From NCBI RefSeq assembly GCF_009749385.1, contig NZ_WBIN01000004.1, forward strand, positions 1 through 64,000: DNA of 64,000 nucleotides, given 5' to 3'. Below are positions 60,915-64,000 of the stretch, one piece after another. Position 1 is the stretch's first letter, and every line of letters starts with the position of its first letter. Source of the DNA: Agromyces allii. GTDB taxonomy: Bacteria > Actinomycetota > Actinomycetes > Actinomycetales > Microbacteriaceae. The notes under the pieces are model-generated. The model worked only from the letters and a program-made list of their open reading frames with translations, was not told where the DNA came from and ran no database searches. A program made the position numbers and the translations under genes.

Positions 60915-61593
60915 AGCCCTGGAAGGTGGGCGTGGGCGCCTGCTCGTTCGAGAGACCCGACTGGGCCTGGAAGCCCTGGTTGTCGGGCACCTGCACCGGA
61001 GCGGCGGTGTCGAGGTCGCGGAGCTGGCCCTCGATGTAGCTCTTCAGCTTCTGGCGGTACTCGCGCTCGAAGAGGCGGAGGCCGTCGACGCGCTTCTCGA
61101 GCACCTGGCGTTCCTGGTCGAGCACGCCGATCTGGGCGCGCTGCTTGGCCTCGGCCTCGGCGACGACACGGGCTGCCGTGGCGTGGCCCTCGGCGATGAG
61201 CGCGTCGCGCTTCTCGATGCCCTCGCGGACGTGCTCCTCGTGGAGACGGCGCGCGAGCTGCAGCAGGTTCGTGGTGCTGGTCTGCTCGTCGAGCTCGGAC
61301 TGCACGGCCGGAGCGGGAACGGCGACGGCGACGGTCGCGGGCTGCGGGACCGGCTCGGCGTACGCGGGCGCCTGCACCGCTGCAGGAGCGGATGCCGCGG
61401 CCTTCGCCGCCTCGGCAGCGCGTGCCTCGGCGGACGAGACGCGCTGGCGCAGCTCTTCGTTCTCCTGATTCAGTCGGCGAAGCTCGACCACGACCTCGTC
61501 GAGGAAGTCGTCGACCTCGTCCTGGTCGTATCCCTCGCGGAACTTCGTCGCCTGGAAGCGCTTGTTGACCACATCTTCCGGAGTTAGCGCCAT
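60904..61593 (-). CDS. divIVA: DivIVA/Wag31-type cell-division and polar-growth protein
   Basis: 229-residue coiled-coil protein that marks cell poles and curved membrane and recruits wall-synthesis enzymes. The N-terminal DivIVA domain is ALTPEDVVNKRFQATKFREGYDQDEVDDFLDEVVVELRRLNQENEELRQRV. An Ala/Pro/Val-rich linker (~65-100) follows, then a long coiled coil (~105-190) and a Gln-rich tail. Essential in many actinobacteria. It lies between yggT and lspA; a 115-base gap with possible promoter sequence precedes it. Confidence 0.95.
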   Translation of the reverse strand: MALTPEDVVNKRFQATKFREGYDQDEVDDFLDEVVVELRRLNQENEELRQRVSSAEARAAEAAKAAASAPAAVQAPAYAEPVPQPATVAVAVPAPAVQSELDEQTSTTNLLQLARRLHEEHVREGIEKRDALIAEGHATAARVVAEAEAKQRAQIGVLDQERQVLEKRVDGLRLFEREYRQKLKSYIEGQLRDLDTAAPVQVPDNQGFQAQSGLSNEQAPTPTFQGFGA

Positions 61594-61633
61594 GGCTTCT
61601 CACCCTCACATCTTCGAACTGTTCGTTGCGTTC

Positions 61634-61648
61634 TGCTAAACGGTAGCA
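61634..61648. promoter_or_regulatory. Small inverted repeat upstream of divIVA
   Basis: TGCTA, five bases, TAGCA, 40-55 bases before the divIVA start. On the minus strand it includes TACCGT and could be the -10 region of a divIVA promoter. Weak evidence. Confidence 0.3.
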
Positions 61649-61708
61649 AAGTCCACTCGGATCACCCAGTGTCGCCCGTGGACGTTGCACCGGGTTCGCA
61701 GGAGATCG

Positions 61709-62005
61709 TCAGGCGACCGCTGCGAGCCACGACACCACCGTCATGGCGACGATGACCACGAGCATAGCCAGCGACCATCCGAGGTCGAGCGCGACCTGCC
61801 CGATGCGGATCGGCGGGATCAACCGCCGGAACATGCGCACGAGCGGGTCCGTGACGGTGTACACGAGTTCGACCACGACCAGCCATCCGCCCTGGGGTCG
61901 CCAGGAGCGGTTGAACGTGCGGATCAGGTCGAGGACGAATCGCGCCCACATCACGAAGAAGTAGAGGACGAGCAGCGAGTAGAGGATGCTCCAGACGACG
62001 GACAA
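61709..62005 (-). CDS. YggT-family membrane protein
   Basis: 98-residue protein with two hydrophobic segments (residues ~3-27 and 70-95) flanking the motif FNRSWRPQGGWLVVVELVYTVTDPLVRMFRRLIPPIRIGQVALDLGWSLAMLVV, the YggT signature with RxxIPP. YggT proteins are found beside sepF in the division cluster of many Gram-positives. The function is not settled. The frame can only start at TTG 62005, 16 bases after the sepF stop. Confidence 0.9.
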   Translation of the reverse strand: MSVVWSILYSLLVLYFFVMWARFVLDLIRTFNRSWRPQGGWLVVVELVYTVTDPLVRMFRRLIPPIRIGQVALDLGWSLAMLVVIVAMTVVSWLAAVA

Positions 62006-62020
62006 CGCGCCTACCGACGA

Positions 62021-62491
62021 CTACGCGTGCGTGAAGAACGACGCGTCGACGTCGCCTTCGGCCTCACCGGTCTCCCCCGAGACGACCACGTGCGACGGCG
62101 AGAGCAGGAAGACCTTGCTCGTGACGCGCTCGATCTTGCCGTGCAGGCCCTGCGACAGGCCGCTGGCGAAGTCGATGAGCCGACGGGCGTCGCCGTCGGA
62201 CATCTGGGAGAGATTGATGATGACCGGGACTCCCTCGCGGAAGGACTCGGCGATGACCTGCGCGTCACGGTACTGACGCGGGTGCACGGTGAGGATCTCG
62301 TTCATCTCCGCCTGCGGGGTGCTCGGTTGGATGTGGTTCTTGCGGAGCGGCGTGACGGCCGCACCGGTCTTGGGTGCCGGCGCGGCGTGCACGACCGGTG
62401 TCGCCGCTGCCGGCGACTCTCGGGGCTCGGCCTCGAACTCCTCGTCGGCGAGGCCGAGGTAGACCATGGTCTTCTTGAGCGGGTTGGACAT
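62021..62491 (-). CDS. sepF: Cell-division protein SepF
   Basis: 156-residue FtsZ-membrane anchor. The N-terminal amphipathic helix is followed by a variable Ala/Pro linker and the SepF fold ([75 protein letters not shown]), which polymerises and binds the FtsZ tail. In the SepF-YggT-DivIVA part of the division cluster. ATG 62491. Confidence 0.95.
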   Translation of the reverse strand: MSNPLKKTMVYLGLADEEFEAEPRESPAAATPVVHAAPAPKTGAAVTPLRKNHIQPSTPQAEMNEILTVHPRQYRDAQVIAESFREGVPVIINLSQMSDGDARRLIDFASGLSQGLHGKIERVTSKVFLLSPSHVVVSGETGEAEGDVDASFFTHA

Positions 62492-62524
62492 CGCTGCCTC
62501 CGTCTGTGTTCCGTCTCTTCGAGG

Positions 62525-63223
62525 CTAACCGGCGAACGGCCGATTGCCCGTGATTGCCGTGCCGATCCGCAGGTGTGTCGCACCTTCGGCGACCGCTTCC
62601 TCGAGATCGTGGCTCATGCCCATCGACAGGTCCACCGCTGCAGGCGCGATCGGCTGCACGATCCGCTCGGACAGCTCGCGCACCCGGGCGAACGCCGGCC
62701 GGGCCGGTTCGTCGAGCGGTGCGACGGCCATGAGGCCGCGCAGCTCGAGTCCGGGCGTCGCGAGCACGTGCTCGACGAGCGCACCGAGTTCGGTCGGCGC
62801 GACGCCGCCGCGTCCGGGGTCGTCGGTGAGGTTCACCTGCACGAAGCAGTCGACGGATGCCTCGTCGGACCGGAGCGCGTCGACGAGCGCCGCCCGGTCG
62901 ATCGAGTGGATCGCTGTCGCGTAGGCGCGCACCTGGCGCGCCTTCTTGCTCTGCAGCTGCCCGATGAAGTGCCAGCGGAGGTCGAGGTCGGCGAGGTCGC
63001 GGGCCTTGGCCTGCGCCTCCTGATGCCGGTTCTCACCGACATCCGTGACGCCGAGCGATGCGAGGTCACGCACGAGCGACGCCGGGTGGAACTTCGTCAC
63101 GACGATCGTGCGGATGTCGGCCGCGTCGCGGTCGGCGAGGCGGGCGGCCCCGTCGACGCGCTCGGCGACGACCTGGAGTCGCGCTCGCAGGTCGTCGACT
63201 CCTGCGGAGCGCTCCTCGGTCAC
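62525..63223 (-). CDS. YggS/PLPBP-family pyridoxal phosphate homeostasis protein
   Basis: 232-residue single-domain TIM-barrel PLP carrier. The PLP lysine lies in IRTIVVTKFHPASLV (Lys ~44); other family motifs are VGENRHQEA, WHFIGQLQSKKAR and LSMGMSHDLEEAVAEGATHLRIGTAI. Homologues keep free PLP and amino-acid metabolism balanced. GTG 63223 overlaps the ftsZ stop (GTGA). Confidence 0.93.
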   Translation of the reverse strand: MTEERSAGVDDLRARLQVVAERVDGAARLADRDAADIRTIVVTKFHPASLVRDLASLGVTDVGENRHQEAQAKARDLADLDLRWHFIGQLQSKKARQVRAYATAIHSIDRAALVDALRSDEASVDCFVQVNLTDDPGRGGVAPTELGALVEHVLATPGLELRGLMAVAPLDEPARPAFARVRELSERIVQPIAPAAVDLSMGMSHDLEEAVAEGATHLRIGTAITGNRPFAG

Positions 63224-64000
63224 TTCAGGAAGTCGGGGATGTCGAGGTCGTCGTCGTCGGCGTCGAAGGCCGGGTCGGAGACGATCTGGTCGGCCGTCGA
63301 CGTCTCGGCGCCGCCCCAGTTGGCCGTCTCGACGAGTTCGTCGATGTCGATCTCGCCGATCACGTCGGCCGAGTCGGCTCCGCCCGCGGACGAGCCTCCG
63401 ACGGAGGCGCCGACACCGGCGCCGACCGAGGCCGCGGCGGGCACGAGCTGCTCGCGACGCACCTCGACGGGCTTGGCGTTCGGCTCCCCGCCGTCGAATC
63501 CGGCGGCGATGACGGTGACGCGCACTTCGTCGCCGAGAGTGTCGTCGATGACCGCGCCGAAGATGATGTTCGCCTCGGGGTGCACGGCCTCCTGCACGAG
63601 CCTGGCGGCGTCGTTGATCTCGAAGATGCCGAGGTTCGAGCCGCCCTGGATGGAGAGCAGCACGCCGTGGGCGCCGTCGATCGAGGCTTCGAGCAGCGGG
63701 CTCGCGACGGCGAGCTCGGCCGCCTTGATGGCGCGATCTGCCCCCCTCGAGGAGCCGATGCCCATGAGCGCGGAGCCCGCGCCCTGCATGACCGACTTCA
63801 CGTCGGCGAAGTCGAGGTTGATGAGGCCGGGCGTCGTGATGAGGTCGGTGATGCCCTGCACACCTGCGAGGAGCACCTGGTCGGCCGTGGCGAACGCCTC
63901 GAGCATCGAGATGCCACGATCGCTGATCTCGAGCAGACGGTCGTTCGGCACCACGATGAGGGTGTCGACCTCTTCCTTCAGGCGCGCGACGCCCTGCTCG
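63220..64000 (-). CDS. ftsZ: Cell-division protein FtsZ (5' part outside window)
   Basis: C-terminal ~259 residues of the tubulin-like division GTPase; the frame is open to the right edge, so the N-terminal GTP-binding domain lies outside. The visible part starts with EQGVARLKEEVDTLIVVPNDRLLEI, then GLINLDFADVKSVMQGAGSALMGIGSSRGADRA (the T7/GTPase-activating region) and the C-terminal domain. The variable linker (~185-235) leads to a conserved tail ending DLDIPDFLK, the binding site for SepF and other partners. Its stop overlaps the yggS start. Confidence 0.96.
   Translation of the reverse strand, partial: EQGVARLKEEVDTLIVVPNDRLLEISDRGISMLEAFATADQVLLAGVQGITDLITTPGLINLDFADVKSVMQGAGSALMGIGSSRGADRAIKAAELAVASPLLEASIDGAHGVLLSIQGGSNLGIFEINDAARLVQEAVHPEANIIFGAVIDDTLGDEVRVTVIAAGFDGGEPNAKPVEVRREQLVPAAASVGAGVGASVGGSSAGGADSADVIGEIDIDELVETANWGGAETSTADQIVSDPAFDADDDDLDIPDFLK

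Overview
The window is about 64 kb of very GC-rich, gene-dense actinobacterial chromosome, with no prophage, insertion sequence, CRISPR array, tRNA or rRNA in it. The gene content and order point to the family Microbacteriaceae: a 3' ftsZ-yggS-sepF-yggT-divIVA-lspA-rluD-dnaE cell-division block, an hrcA-dnaJ-rsmE-HIT-phoH-ybeY-CNNM-era run, dusB-dgt-dnaG, and split cydABDC genes. The genus cannot be fixed from the sequence alone. No gene-free stretch reaches 300 bases. The longest (11679-11948) holds a leucine leader peptide, a hairpin and a terminator.

Layout. 1-3888 (minus): dusB-dgt-dnaG, with dnaG cut by the left edge. 3980-4459: a YbaK-type tRNA-editing deacylase. 4481-6130 (minus): a Pr6Pr membrane protein, a FrnE/DsbA oxidoreductase and a 53-residue two-cysteine protein, coupled by overlaps and divergent from a LysR regulator. 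7161-7529: remnant of a P-loop kinase-like gene. 7472-9015 (minus): recO-uppS. 9099-9785: TRIC-type channel. 9906-11804 (minus): leuA preceded by a leaderless 14-residue leader peptide with four consecutive Leu codons. 11949-16055 (minus): sensor kinase, response regulator and a MacB/FtsX-type ABC exporter. 16190-23285 (minus): CIRCE-controlled hrcA-dnaJ operon running through to era. 23427-24419: two DUF4870 membrane proteins. 24445-28189 (minus): lepA-DUF1990-hemW. 28270-30221: a second two-component system. 30390-30650: rpsT. 30807-35059 (minus): comEA-comEC-holA. 35184-39375 (minus): pabB and leuS. 39385-45345 (minus): cydABDC (bd oxidase plus CydDC exporter), divergent from blaI and an M56 peptidase (45433-46642). 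46682-47386: DedA. 47383-50654 (minus): a complete osmoprotectant-type ABC importer behind a perfect inverted repeat, preceded by a TetR gene. 51588-52646: App1-like phosphatase. 52687-59248 (minus): dnaE, hisD, nrdR, pyrD. 59341-64000 (minus): rluD, lspA, divIVA, yggT, sepF, yggS and the 3' part of ftsZ.

Recurring themes. Many genes are leaderless: a TANNNT -10 hexamer lies exactly six bases before the start codon in at least seven places. Translational coupling by 4-, 8- or 11-base overlaps or 2-base gaps is the rule. The octamer CGGATGYC and its complement occur far more often than base composition predicts. The most interesting local systems are the leaderless leuA attenuator, the FrnE-coupled two-cysteine microprotein, and the shared control region between the cyd operon and blaI.
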